64,000 bases of DNA from Branchiostoma floridae (taxonomy: Eukaryota; Chordata; Leptocardii; Amphioxiformes; Branchiostomatidae), in the NCBI RefSeq assembly GCF_000003815.2, contig NW_023365788.1, positions 62,001 through 126,000 of the forward strand, given 5' to 3'. The position numbers were made by a program, and so were the translations under genes. The notes under the pieces are model-generated. The model had not been told where the DNA came from, did not search any database, and saw nothing but the letters and a program-made list of their open reading frames with translations. Below, one piece after another: positions 25,501 through 33,402 of the stretch; the stretch's first letter is position 1, and each line of letters begins with the position of its first letter.

Positions 25501-27912
25501 TTTGATACCTTGTTTCTAGAAAAAAAAACATATTAGACTAGTATTTGCAGACTGCACATAGATAAAATGTTGGTGAATGTTTAATGTTGAACCTGAATGT
25601 TTCATAATACCTACCTGCAGGTTCTGTTAGAGGGTTGAGTCTGGTGAGGTCTTCTGTCTCCACAAAGTTGTTCTCTCCACACAGCTGTGGGTAGCCTCCC
25701 TTCACCCACACTACAGAATCCTGGGGGAGATTCAGACGTTGTGGTCATCAAGTCAGTAAAGCTAAGGGCACAACCCGCCGTACGTGCAATTTGTCCGTAT
25801 TTTTTTTTAGGAGGCCACATCCGCCATGTATTTGAATTGCCCATACTGGCACGAGTGGAATCCGGAGCGAATAAGGGGCTTAATCAATGTCCCCTCCAGT
25901 GGATGATATGTTCTCTGACACAACCCCAGACAGCAGGCCGTAACAGGGTTCAAACCTCCAAATTTGCGATATCTTACATATGAGACACTCGAATTCATCA
26001 CATACAAATTGTATACACTATTCAACATTATGCTTTCAACTAGAACAAGCTTCTTGCTAAAAAGTAAAAAGATGGGTTAAAGTACATACTAGTAGTGGTG
26101 CCACCTTCATATTTTCAAATGCAACAAGAAAATCAACTACAACAGTGTAAGGTTGAGCCTGATATTGATAATACTGTACCTGGCCTGGTCCAACTCTGAC
26201 AATAATCCTGCCATCTTTCATGGTGCCCACAACGGTGGCCTGTACCCAGACTAGTGCCTCATCCTGTATCCACACATCCAGTCCCTATACACAGGAAAAG
26301 ACGAGACATTCCATATCAAATCATGGGATACCACAGTGATGATCATGCTATATAAAACATTTATTTCATACCTGGGCTGTGAAAACTTTGATACATTACA
26401 GGTGTTCCATACCGTGTGATAACTTTCTTTACTGTATGTCATACCTGTGACGCGAAAACGTTCGATACGGGTGTTCCAAGACCGGGCCGTACGCTTCCGT
26501 ATCACACAGGTTCGAAAGGCGTATCACACAGGCTTTCTTCGAGTAAATTGAACTATTTCGAATGGGCCGAATACAGCATGGTTGAAAATTTGAATATCGG
26601 TTTTGGACATTAGAATTGCTGTTGTTACAATCTTTTGTTCGAGGACACTTTCTAAACATTTTCTAAACTTCTGGTGCATTTCGCATCAAATTGTGTGTTT
26701 TGACAGGTAGGTATGACAATGACATAAATATAGAATACAAAACGGTACATATTCTGCATCACCCTTGGTCCCAGCCCTCCCGCATGTCGGATTATTCTCC
26801 GGCCTTCGGGCGATACCCGCGGTCGGGCTTGTACCTTGGGTGATACGGAATACACTGTATTGTATTCTATATTTATGCAAGGCTTGATTTATGTCATTCC
26901 TGCGCCATAACTTTCCATGCAGGTGTTCCATCTGGATGATAACTTGGGTCACTTGGTTTACTGTTGACACACAGAATTTGAACGCGCTAAACAAACGGAA
27001 AGTGTGCCGTTGTCGAAAATTTGAATATTGGATTCGGACGTGCTGTTAACTGTTACATTTTTTTTTGTTCGAGGACACCAAAGTTTCTTAACTACTGGAT
27101 CCGGAACATTACGCATTGAAACATGTGTTTTCTTTGGGAGGTATGAAGCAAATGAAATACAACACAACTTGTTTTTCACATCACCTTCGGTCCAGCCCTC
27201 CCATGAGTCAGACCACACCCTAGCGTTCCGACGATCCTACCCACCGTTGGGCAGGAAGAATTCAATGATTCTTATTCTATATTTATGTTCAATATGATTT
27301 CATAATCCAAAGGTTGTGTTTATAAATTATATCAGTCTAACGACTCTAATGTTTAATTAACAAGACAACACACTATGATTTCAGTGGTCTGATTTCAGTA
27401 TGTAATTTGAAATTTTAATTAATTTAGAATACAAGGCAAAATTCTATATAATTTCGGTATATAGATGTATGAATTTGAGCAAATTGTCATTAGCTAAAAG
27501 TCTAAAACTACATGTAATAAAATCATACCTGCATAACTATACCTCCTAACCTGAATACATCTTACCTTTTCATATTTCTTTACGGCGACAGCAGAATCTT
27601 CGTGTGTTGTTTTAGCATCCTGATGATTAAAGACATAAGTCTTCGTCAATAAGTTAAATATGACAGAAAAACTACTAGTATGTGACAAATTTTCTGCACG
27701 ATGCTACCAGTGGACCCACCCCACCACCATTACGAAATGTCGAGCGCCGGATGCCACAAGGTAAGAAAATACATAAAACATCATACCCCTAATCTATAAT
27801 ACTTTCCACATCCCCCCGTACTGTTATAAACTAGCAAAATTACCAATTTTCCTTGTTTTCTGGCATTATTTTGAGCGTCAGCAACGTCCCGACCTCTCAG
27901 GACGTCAGCCAT
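4560..27912 (-). CDS. MYO19: Unconventional myosin-XIX-like protein, complete, 27 exons
   Basis: Exons: 27844-27912, 27566-27619, 26180-26284, 25615-25720, 24896-25050, 23844-23951, 22802-22866, 22080-22153, 21893-21962, 21610-21712, 20120-20228, 19545-19630, 18248-18341, 17462-17648, 16876-16949, 16405-16526, 15752-15862, 14895-15074, 13797-13940, 12955-13062, 10267-10398, 8612-8780, 7506-7630, 6480-6606, 6174-6325, 5034-5342, 4560-4661. They sum to 3240 nt (1079 residues plus stop) and all phases agree. Motor motifs: P-loop GESGAGK at 193-199, switch [10 protein letters not shown] at 253-261, switch II DVYGFE at 490-495. Three IQ-like calmodulin-binding motifs lie at about 868-925 and a tail of about 150 residues follows. 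Switch-II surroundings ([20 protein letters not shown]) and tail motif match class XIX, an actin motor that in vertebrates binds the outer mitochondrial membrane. Unusual: an added N-terminal region with an SH3-like strand pattern ([17 protein letters not shown]) and an Arg-rich stretch near 797-803. Length exceeds the usual vertebrate protein (about 970). Mitochondrial role is inferred from the family. Confidence 0.93.
5255..5484. repeat. Tandem 115-bp duplication across a myosin 3' splice site
   Basis: 5255-5369 and 5370-5484 are near-identical direct copies. The unit spans the first part of coding exon 26 of the myosin, its AG acceptor and some upstream intron. Two equivalent acceptors therefore exist (exon tops 5342 and 5457). 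Use of the outer one adds 115 nt, which is not a multiple of three and reaches a stop, so 5342 is taken as the true boundary. Confidence 0.9.
5772..6108 (-). mobile_element. MITE of the CAGGGCTCGAAATA family
   Basis: Ends CAGGGCTTGTAATAC and GTATTTAGAGCCCTG are inverted copies. The interior repeats ACCTGCA and TGCAGGT many times. Same family as 20384, 22281, 23998 and 28961; this copy and 28961 are in the opposite orientation to the other three. Lies in a myosin intron. The CAGGG ends suggest hAT affinity, but a clean 8-bp duplication is not seen. Confidence 0.8.
7118..7461. mobile_element. MITE, CAGGGCTCGAAAT ends, GGTGCACC interior
   Basis: Inverted ends CAGGGCTCGAAAT and ATTTCGAGCCCTG. 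The interior carries repeated GGGTGCACC words. ACTAGG flanks the element directly on both sides (7112-7117 and 7462-7467), a probable target-site duplication. A second, older copy is at 23456-23821. Confidence 0.85.
7941..8152. mobile_element. MITE with TACTGTAAAT ends and TTCGCGG words
   Basis: Ends TACTGTAAAT and ATTTACAGTA are perfect inverted copies. The 212-bp interior holds at least five TTCGCGG/CCGCGAA words in both orientations. No coding capacity. Located in a myosin intron. Confidence 0.8.
8325..8588. repeat. Tandem pair of hairpin units (about 137 bp)
   Basis: Two direct copies beginning TGTCTCCTGCATCCCCTCG (8325 and 8462). Each unit is itself a hairpin: CTGCATCCCCTCG..TTGTCAGGCAGAC pairs with GTCTGCCTGACAA.GAGGGATGCA. 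The second copy is about 10 bp shorter. Confidence 0.85.
9308..9765. mobile_element. hAT-like MITE, TAGGG ends, 458 bp
   Basis: Starts TAGGGCTGGGTACGTGAC and ends GGTACCCATCCCTA in inverted orientation. The interior is rich in GGTACC and GGACCTG words. Flanking 8-mers (TATATAGT and TACAGTGT) match only partly, so the duplication has decayed. Diverged copies of related elements are at 17730-18168 and 54756-55051. Confidence 0.75.
9784..10241. mobile_element. hAT-like MITE, 458 bp, perfect 8-bp target duplication
   Basis: Terminal inverted repeats TAGGGATGCGTACC and GGTACGCATCCCTA, flanked on both sides by GTACTTAA (9776-9783 and 10242-10249). Eight-base duplications with TAGGG/CAGGG ends are diagnostic of the hAT superfamily. 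The interior is packed with GGTAC/ACCGGT words and has no open frame. The right duplication ends 17 nt from the splice donor of myosin exon 21. Confidence 0.93.
10400..11560. other. Myosin intron with SINE-like tRNA remnant
   Basis: No coding exon seen. Around 11355-11420 the + strand reads like the tRNA-derived head of a SINE (B-box-like AGGTTGTGAGTTTGAA). The rest is unrecognised, including a GC-richer block near 10845-11300. Confidence 0.35.
11566..11590. repeat. (ACTCT)n microsatellite
   Basis: Five tandem ACTCT units in a myosin intron. Confidence 0.9.
12037..12772. mobile_element. Foldback element interrupted by a hAT-like MITE
   Basis: Left arm CTCTTTTTACACAACCACTG..ACCGACGTTTCGG and right arm CCGAAACGTCGG..CAGTGGTTGTGTAAAAAGAG (ending 12372) pair over about 90 bp, with a second inner inverted repeat (ACTTCACGCCTTGTGAC). 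Pairing resumes beyond the inserted element (TATCTTTATT after 12763 pairs with AATAAAGA before 12037), which shows the MITE at 12373-12755 landed in the right arm. Confidence 0.85.
12373..12755. mobile_element. hAT-like MITE nested in a foldback element
   Basis: Ends CAGGCTTTTAGCTAGG and CCTGGCTAAAAGCCTG are inverted copies. AAAAAGAG flanks the element directly on both sides (12365-12372 and 12756-12763), a perfect 8-bp target duplication typical of hAT elements. It is younger than the foldback it interrupts. Confidence 0.9.
13559..13657. repeat. Foldback hairpin
   Basis: Arms of about 44 bp (CCTGAGTATCATCCTC... and ...GAGGATGATACTCAGG) with few mismatches around an 11-bp loop. Located in a myosin intron; no coding content. 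Confidence 0.85.
14045..14551 (-). mobile_element. tRNA-derived SINE with poly(A) tail
   Basis: Read on the minus strand: tRNA-like head with A box GTGTAGCGCAGTGGCAG and B box GGGGGTTCGAATCC near 14480-14545, then GTGCCCTTGGGAAAGGCACT, then a body with CCTTCAGATAGGACGTTAAA, and a tail of 18 A (14045-14062). It is antisense to a second tRNA-like segment at 13990-14044 (GGTCCTGGGTTCAATAC on the + strand). No clear target duplication. Head is shared with the SINEs at 20927 and 57510, body is different. Confidence 0.88.
15351..15656. repeat. Dispersed repeat shared with 57301-57945
   Basis: The segment from GTTGATTTGATTATGTGG to the CATCAGTTTTGGGGTTCCC region recurs near 57301-57945, where it is interrupted by a SINE. 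No coding content seen. Nature of the element unknown. Confidence 0.65.
17037..17165. mobile_element. Decayed fragment of the CAGGGCTCGAAATA family
   Basis: CTCAGGGTTTAAAATACTGG followed by the family core AAAATTGGAGCTGTGC and GTGCACC-like words. One end only is recognisable. Confidence 0.5.
17730..18168. mobile_element. Diverged copy of the 9308 hAT-like MITE family
   Basis: Shares GTGTACTGGTACAAAA, CTGGATGTTGGAC and CCTGTACCTGAATTTTCTGT with 9308-9765. Terminal TAGGG sequences are lost. In a myosin intron. Confidence 0.65.
18783..19368 (+). mobile_element. Internally deleted mariner element
   Basis: Perfect 34-bp terminal inverted repeats (18783-18816 and 19335-19368; CGAGGGGCGTGCAATAAG...) flanked by TA on both sides, the Tc1/mariner signature. 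An open frame at 18945-19277 keeps the N-terminal helix-turn-helix of a mariner transposase ([16 protein letters not shown], then YDLVKRW and ETAPRPG). The frame then runs straight into the C-terminal end in another phase ([18 protein letters not shown]). The catalytic DDE core is missing, so the copy is non-autonomous and about half the usual 1.3 kb. It sits in a myosin intron, opposite in sense. Confidence 0.92.
19805..20075 (+). mobile_element. Possible tRNA-derived SINE, second type
   Basis: GCAATGGCTTAGCAGGTGAC resembles a tRNA A box and GGCCTGGGTTGAAACCC a B box about 40 bp later. No tail or target duplication found, and the body is unlike the other SINEs here. Confidence 0.4.
20384..20693 (+). 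mobile_element. MITE of the CAGGGCTCGAAATA family
   Basis: Begins CAGGGCTCGAAATACCACC and ends GTATTTCTAGCCCTG. Interior GCAGGT/ACCTGC words and shared core AAATTGGAGCTGTGCAGG. In a myosin intron. Confidence 0.85.
20927..21430 (+). mobile_element. Full-length tRNA-derived SINE with target duplication
   Basis: Head with A box GCGTGGCGCAGTGGCAG and B box GCGGGTTCGAATCC, then GTGCCCTTAGGAAAGGCACT and AGGTGTAAATGGGTAT. The element is bounded by ATAAGTATTATA on both sides (20915-20926 and 21431-21442), a 12-bp target duplication expected of LINE-driven insertion. Its 3' body differs from the SINE at 14045. In a myosin intron, opposite in sense. Confidence 0.92.
22281..22647 (+). mobile_element. 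MITE of the CAGGGCTCGAAATA family
   Basis: Ends CAGGGCTTGAAATACC and GTATTTCGAGCCCTG. By eye the 367-bp element has eight GCAGGT/ACCTGC words. Flanks CGATTA and TGATTA may be a decayed target duplication. Confidence 0.87.
22924..23105. repeat. Dispersed repeat shared with 53000-53165
   Basis: CAGGTTCCGCCTTCCCACC followed by ATTTATGATTC, a TGATGTCATC.GACTTTCGG block and CAAAGTTTAAA recurs near 53025 with the same order. Nature unknown; one copy is in the myosin gene, the other in the receptor kinase gene. Confidence 0.6.
23164..23340. mobile_element. pogo-like MITE, degenerate copy
   Basis: Ends at TA on both sides; right end GTGCAATTAACTGGCTTCC matches the element at 60411-60584, and the left part shares TGCACACCCAATTTGC. 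The left terminal repeat is blurred by an (AT)n expansion. Confidence 0.6.
23456..23821. mobile_element. MITE, CAGGGCTCGAAAT ends, GGTGCACC interior, older copy
   Basis: Reverse-oriented relative of 7118-7461, with left end decayed (CGGCTCAAAATA) and right end ATTTCGAGCCCTG intact. Shares the core AAAATTGGAGCTGTGCA with the GCAGGT subfamily. Confidence 0.8.
23998..24314 (+). mobile_element. MITE of the CAGGGCTCGAAATA family, 3' truncated
   Basis: Starts CAGGGCTCGAAATACCACC and runs colinear with 22281 until TTACCTGCACCAG, then stops before the right terminal repeat. Confidence 0.8.
24488..24887. mobile_element. Inverted-repeat element abutting a myosin splice donor
   Basis: About 40-bp terminal inverted repeats, GGCCACACCAATTTAATTTC at left and GAAATTAAATTGGTGTGGCC at right. 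TA-containing flanks (CTA left, TTA right) hint at a TA target. The right end lies eight bases from the splice donor of myosin exon 5 (exon begins 24896), so the intron starts GTAACTA and then the element. Confidence 0.85.
25096..25290 (+). pseudogene. LINE reverse-transcriptase C-terminal remnant
   Basis: A + strand frame reads [19 protein letters not shown], then [20 protein letters not shown] and, after an in-frame stop, [11 protein letters not shown]. This pattern (KRFKD.LK.SL, W...A.DR..WR..V..G, NRLKR) is the extreme C-terminus of common non-LTR retrotransposon ORFs in marine invertebrates. Decayed and in a myosin intron. Confidence 0.75.
26390..27290. repeat. Diverged direct duplication, about 430-bp offset
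   Basis: The block GAAAATTTGAATAT..TTGTTCGAGGACAC..CCAGCCCTCCC occurs twice, anchored at 26581 and 27012. Both copies end in TTCTATATTTATG. No coding exon in either. Inside myosin intron 2. Confidence 0.75.
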
Positions 27913-28127
27913 CTTGAATCTCGTTTCAAAACTTTGATCTGCTCTGATTGGTTAGATTGTTACCAATCACGTGCTTTTATTTCCAAAACGGCCTGTGATT
28001 GGTCAATATTCTTTTAACCTAGCGTTCGTTGCTCTTTGACCCTTTGACCCGGATTTCATCTCTTAGCCAAAGTTTGTGTGTGTTTTTCTTTTTTGGCAGC
28101 TGCAAATCCGTCTCATATTTTGCAGTC
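27913..28127. promoter_or_regulatory. Divergent promoter of the myosin and glutathione transferase genes
   Basis: 215 bp separate the two opposed start codons. The interval holds three CCAAT boxes (27947-27951 and 27998-28002 as ATTGG, 27963-27967 as CCAAT) and an E-box CACGTG at 27968-27973; no TATA box is seen. CCAAT/E-box, TATA-less architecture is typical of short bidirectional promoters. Co-regulation is inferred. Confidence 0.75.
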
Positions 28128-31100
28128 ATGTTAACGTTTTATTACGACATAATGTCGCAGCCCTCGCGGGCCATCTTCCAGTTTCTCAAGGCTAACAACA
28201 TCGTGTACAAAGACCATCCGGTAGCGATCAGAAAAGGTAAGAACAAAAGGGGGCTGGGAAAGAGGGGGAGGGGCGAAAAATTGAACTTTTGGACTCTTGG
28301 CTAATATGATCTAGTAACAACTTCAGTTTGTCTTAGATTTCTAATGACGCATGTGAGCAAACTCCCTTATTGCGACAATATGAATATGAAGCAAAGAAGA
28401 ACGTTTAACACTAATCAACCTCCTTGCACTGATGTAGTAGAAATATTCGTAACAGTTACAGGGTCTTGTTGTTTCACGGAGCCACAAATCAATAAATAAC
28501 TGCTCTGCCACGTTGTCGCCCTTATATGGTAACAAAGTTTCACCACTTTGACTGTAACTTTTCTCAGACTTTACTGCATCTGTTTTATGAGAAGAAAAAC
28601 AGCACCAAGTATACACAAAGGCAAAACTCAAAGTATAGATCATTTCTTTATTATTTGATTAGAAAAGTGTTTTAATATCAAGGCTTGAAGTGCTGGTCAA
28701 AGTCCAACATTCTATGTTTTGTTCAAACAGTGAAGTGCGTGAAGTGCTATTGGCGTCCTTAATTTTAAAACATACTCAAGAAATTAGCCTTAAATCATGT
28801 TTACAATGCACAGGGGAGCACAAGTCAGACTGGTACATGAAGATAAACCCCATGGGAAAGGTTCCTGCCATCAACGACAACGGCTTCATTCTCACAGAAA
28901 GGTAAATGTTACAACAGTTTGAAAAAGGTAAAGGTCTTAGTTATAGCCTTGTTGAGACCACAGGGCTCGAAATACTTTTTTCTGCAAACCTGCACAGGTA
29001 CACATTGAAAATTACATGCACCAGACAAATTTTACCTGCACCACTCAGAATTTAGGAAGTAAGTTCAGGAACCATTGCTATTTTTTTCTTCTTTTATACT
29101 TAATAGGTCAATGCAGCTAATAACAATCCACACGCACCTACACCATAGGACATTTATGTATAAAACCCAGTACATGGACCAGTGCAGGTTAGGTGCAGGT
29201 GGACACCAGAAATACCTGCACAGCTCCAATTTTACGTGCACTAACCAGCATATGCAGGTGGTATTTTGAGCCCTGGACCATATAGGCACTGTGTTTTGGG
29301 CACAGTATTAAAAGAAGGTGGCTACCCAATCAAATTCATCATCAGGTACTTTTTATACCAGGTTGGAGTGGAAACTCATGTTAAGTGAACAAATCAGTGA
29401 AACAATCAGCATATTTCTGACACGCTTCAGGGCGGCCGTACACTACCCGTTGTGACATGTGAATGAACTTTATTGCTTGTCGCGATCCTGTGAATTTCTT
29501 CTCGGGACCCTAAGAATAACTTCTCACTTCTCTGATACATTTATTGGCCTTCTGAAAGACATTCTGAATCATTATTGCCTCTGACGATGCCAAAAGCTCG
29601 CAGGCTATCAGCTATACAATGATTGACCCCCACTAGTTAGTTGAGCAGGGGATTAGGAGCATGATTTAGTCAGGCTAGAGTGAATCATTGTTATCTTTTC
29701 TTCATGTTTAAAGTGTGGCAATCCTGAAGTACCTGGCTGTGAGGTACGTCGTCCCCGACCACTGGTACCCCTCGGACCCCCAGCAGAGGGCTCGTGTGGA
29801 TGAGTACATGGCCTGGCAGCACATGAACACACGCTTTAACTCAGCCGGGCTGTTCTGGAAAGAGGTAAGACCTAGGAAAAAATGCTGTGTCTCTCTAGAA
29901 AAACCTGCCGTCCCTAGACTTTATTTGAGTGGGCAGTGGAGTCACATTAGCCTGGGTACCATCCGGAAAGTAGTTCGCTCCGGCGTTCATTATATACTAT
30001 ATACAGTCGCTTCTACCTCTGACATTCATTATACAATATATACAGTCGCTTCTCTGTGTTTCCGTCTGGGAACGCGGACCATCTTAATGCCTGGAATTGT
30101 CCAAATTTGGACGCAGGCGCTGATTGGTCCCTACACATGAACGAATTATGGAATGGGTTCAAGCGCTCGTTCGAGCCAGTGTTCCACTTCCAACACCCGA
30201 AAAGCCCTGCGTCCCCTTGCGCATGCAGGCGGCCTGTTGTCATCAAACGAGTGCTCTAGAACCCATTCCTTGATTCGCTCATTAACTGATGTTAGCACCA
30301 AACGGTTTGAATGTGCAGGTCTCCAGACGGATAGCAGAAGCGAACATAGGAGTGAACTACTATCCGTATGGTGTCCAGGCTAGAGTCACATAGCTTCCAG
30401 GTAGAATTCTTATTCAGCCTGCTTCCTTTTGAAGTAAAAACAAGTTGCTTGTTCTATCTAATGAAGGATAAATGTATCTATTATGCACAACATTCAAGAC
30501 TGGCAATGAATGACATTTAGTATCGTCTGTCTACTTTTGTATCTAGTGAAGTTACCGGAGAAAGTTACCGGCAAAAACAAGGAAGGAAAAAGACAGACTT
30601 CCATATATATGTCGTTCTGTCTAAGAGTAGGGTGCATGTCTAATTCATGAGAGTATTTTTTATGGCAAGTTCAGAATATTTTTACGTGCAAATCTCGAAA
30701 ATTATGTGCAAATTGCAAGTTATAAGTATGTGTATTTCGAACCCTGTATACAGGTTATGATACCACAGATGACGGGCAAGCCATTAGACAAAGCTACACT
30801 GAACAAGGCTGTGTCCGAGCTGAACAACACCCTGGACATGCTGCAGACCATGTTCCTCAAGAATCAACAGTTTCTCTGTGGGGACAATATCACTATCGCT
30901 GACCTACTGGCTGTGAGTACTTTAAAAATTTGTACCAAGCCAAGTCTCTTATTAGTCTGGTTTTTATACAATTCTTGTATCTACAGTGCAAAACTGGTGT
31001 GTTATATAAAGCTAATTTCTTTTCCTTCATCATCATGATCTGAATTGAACCACTGAAGTAGAGATAAAGCTTTTTAAAAGGTCTTCCAGTACTTTTTTGT

Positions 31101-31374
31101 CCTTCACCAAAGCAGTCCTCACAAGTCCTTTAATACCCACAAACTTTGGTTAGAAACCCTAAAACCTAACAGCTGCCCTGTGCTTTCCTTCCCCCTACAG
31201 GTCAATGAACTGATCCAGTGCCTGTCTTCTGGCCGTGACGTCACCCAAGGCAGGCCCAAGCTGCAGGCCTGGATGAACCGGGTCAGGGAGAAGCTGCACC
31301 CCCATTTTGACAACAGCGTTGGTATGATCTACAAATTGAGGGACATGTCCAGGAGACAGCAGGCTAGGCTCTAG
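28128..31374 (+). CDS. GSTT: Theta-class glutathione S-transferase, complete, 5 exons
   Basis: Exons 28128-28236, 28814-28901, 29714-29864, 30754-30912 and 31201-31374 join in phase to 681 nt, 226 residues. The enzyme conjugates glutathione to electrophiles in the cytosol. The N-terminal thioredoxin-like domain begins MLTFYYDIMSQPSRA; Ser10 aligns with the catalytic serine of theta enzymes. GKVPAINDNGF supplies the cis-proline and LTES, formed across the exon 2/3 junction, the glutathione-binding Glu-Ser pair. The helical C-terminal domain follows (YVVPDHWYP, then CGDNITIADLL, a typical GST core motif). It is slightly shorter than the usual 240 residues. The stop codon TAG lies inside the first unit of a 21-bp minisatellite. 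Shares its promoter with the myosin gene. Confidence 0.94.
28961..29275 (-). mobile_element. MITE of the CAGGGCTCGAAATA family
   Basis: Ends CAGGGCTCGAAATAC and GTATTTTGAGCCCTG, flanked by GACCA on both sides (28956-28960 and 29276-29280). GCAGGT/ACCTGC interior. Within intron 2 of the glutathione transferase gene. Confidence 0.87.
29948..30382. mobile_element. Inverted-repeat MITE with 9-bp flanking duplication
   Basis: Terminal repeats of about 33 bp: TAGCCTGGGTACCATCCGG at left pairs with CCGTATGGTGTCCAGGCTA at right. GAGTCACAT flanks both sides (29939-29947 and 30383-30391). Inside intron 3 of the glutathione transferase gene. An 8-bp duplication plus a chance matching base would suit hAT. 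Confidence 0.87.
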
Positions 31375-31555
31375 AGAGGTGGTGACAGGCTCTAGAGAGG
31401 TGGTGACAGGCTCTAGAGAGGTGGTGACAGGCTCTAGAGAGGTGGTGACAGGCTCTAGAGAGGTGGTGACAGGCTCTAGAGAGGTGGTGACAGGCTCTAG
31501 AGAGGTGGTGACAGGCTCTAGAGAGGTGGTGACAGGCTCTAGAGAGGTGGTGACA
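31367..31555. repeat. 21-bp minisatellite, nine perfect units
   Basis: Unit GGCTCTAGAGAGGTGGTGAC plus A, repeated nine times without change (189 bp). The first unit contains the last codons and stop of the glutathione transferase. Because 21 is a multiple of three, every unit repeats TAG in the same frame. Confidence 0.97.
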
Positions 31556-31654
31556 CTGAGAACAGTGCAAAGATCAAAATGTGCTGCGGACCTAAATGTA
31601 ACACTAGGTAGAGGTACCTCCGTAAATAGTTTCATCAGGTTGGCAGATCAATTG

Positions 31655-32057
31655 AACAAAGTCTTCTTCGTTACACAAACTTCTTTAAATCTTCAGTAAA
31701 TGTTCCAACGACCATCTGTCGCCATCATCAGTACACAATGACACAAATACTATCGGTGCGATGTGAACTACACGGAGACAGTGCAGTCTGAACTTAACCT
31801 ATTGTATTGGGACGTAATTACTTGACATTGGAATGTTCTTGAACATGATACGTTAAACATCATTGCTACTTTGTGACGTAGCAGCAAGGATGCAGTCATA
31901 ATGCAATAGGTTAAGTTTGGACTGCACTGACTCTGTCTATATGGTTCATATAGCACTGATAGTATTTGTTTCATTTTGTACTGATGAAGGCGACAGATGG
32001 TTGTTGAAATGTTTACTGAAGAATTAAAGAAGGTTACATAACAGAGAAGACTTTGTT
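31655..32057. mobile_element. Foldback element, about 400 bp
   Basis: Left arm AACAAAGTCTTCTTCGTTAC... and right arm ...GAGAAGACTTTGTT pair over about 100 bp with mismatches (CCATCTGTCGCC against GGCGACAGATGG). A second inner inverted repeat uses AACTTAACCTATTG and CAATAGGTTAAGTT. Just downstream of the glutathione transferase stop. Confidence 0.8.
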
Positions 32058-33280
32058 CAGGTTCAGGTACCGTTACAGAGGTTTAGGTCATCAATAAAGA
32101 CAAAATCATGAAACAGTTTGTTTAGGCTTCAGACATCTTAGCATGTAGAGAACATCTCTTCTCAAGAGGATCTCAAATCGAAGATTGTAGTGCTGGTTTT
32201 AATGCTCATGCAATGTTTTCATCTTTTTCATCTTTGCTTTAAGACTACAGTACAGTACATCGTAGACCAGAAGAGACTTGGGTAATAGACTAATAAAGGT
32301 ATTAAAGGCTAGTTGCAACAACAAACAAAGCCTGAACAATTCTTAGATGCTCCATCAAAAATGTAATTCCTAAGTAGCTAAATATGAATTTTTTAACAAC
32401 AACAACAGACGTGAGTATGAAATTCTGAAATTCTCCATATTCAATTTGAGGATCAAGCTTTTTGGTATGTAATTTTTGATTGTGAAACTCTAAGGAAAAG
32501 GTTTATTAAGACAGTAATGTATGAAATGTAAACATATCAGTATATTTACAGTCTCCAGCTATAAGCTTGTTCACAATTCAAAGTGCCAATGCACAGTTAG
32601 ATGCATATGTGGATGATACCTCAAAGCTGAGGACCGCTAACTTGTAAACCGTTCTTGTCTCAACCTTGCACGGATCTTATTGAATGTTCTAATGTCTTTT
32701 GTTTATGTCACAGGGGCTTTGAACTTTGACATATTAGCACATGCACATTTTAATCCTTGAATTGGCTTATTGCATTAAAAATGTGGCCAACTAACTTCAA
32801 ACATACAAAACATACATTGGAACAAAGTTGATCCTAGTTGGAAAAAAAATGGAAGTATAGATAGGGAAATTATGAAATTGTATAATAAATTTGTTGCAAA
32901 TAGCTGCTGCCACATGGCTGTATAAATTATGTAAGATTCTGTGGCAGCACAGTTGTATGATATCACGCTGCTTCAATAATTTCAGACAGTTAACTTTTAA
33001 AAGTTACTTTATGCAAATAATGCAACTGTTCAGATGGTGCATCTGATGCTGTGCTATGCTGTTGCACGTTTGCTACGAGTGATCCTTTGAAAAAGCTTCT
33101 CTACAGATGATCTTACCAAAAAGAAGTTGAACGTACAGTACATGATGTACTTGAAGTGAAATAAAAACACAACCATGACAACTTTTGTTCACATTTGTTA
33201 TTACATGTCTTAGTCCTTGGTCTTAGCTTGGGGGTTTCATACAAACACGTAGCTGAGTACAGACTTGTGAGATCCATCTG
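32058..33280. other. Intergenic region
   Basis: AT-rich; I see no exon. AATAAA at 32091-32096 is a late polyadenylation candidate for the glutathione transferase. Nothing else recognised. Confidence 0.45.
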
Positions 33281-33282
33281 CC

Positions 33283-33402
33283 TCACACACACACACTCGC
33301 ACACACACATACGCACACACATACACACACATATACACATACACACACACACAAGTACACACACACACATACGCACACACACACACATACATGTACACAC
33401 AC
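33283..33402. repeat. (CA)n microsatellite, imperfect
   Basis: About 120 bp of CA/TA/GCA-interrupted dinucleotide repeat. Confidence 0.95.

Noticed and set aside
31367-31555. CRISPR array
   Set aside because: Units are contiguous without spacers and the DNA is animal.
31195-31699. Repetitive frames reading VTGSREV or TTSLEP
   Set aside because: They arise from the 21-bp minisatellite after the glutathione transferase stop and have no start context or conservation.
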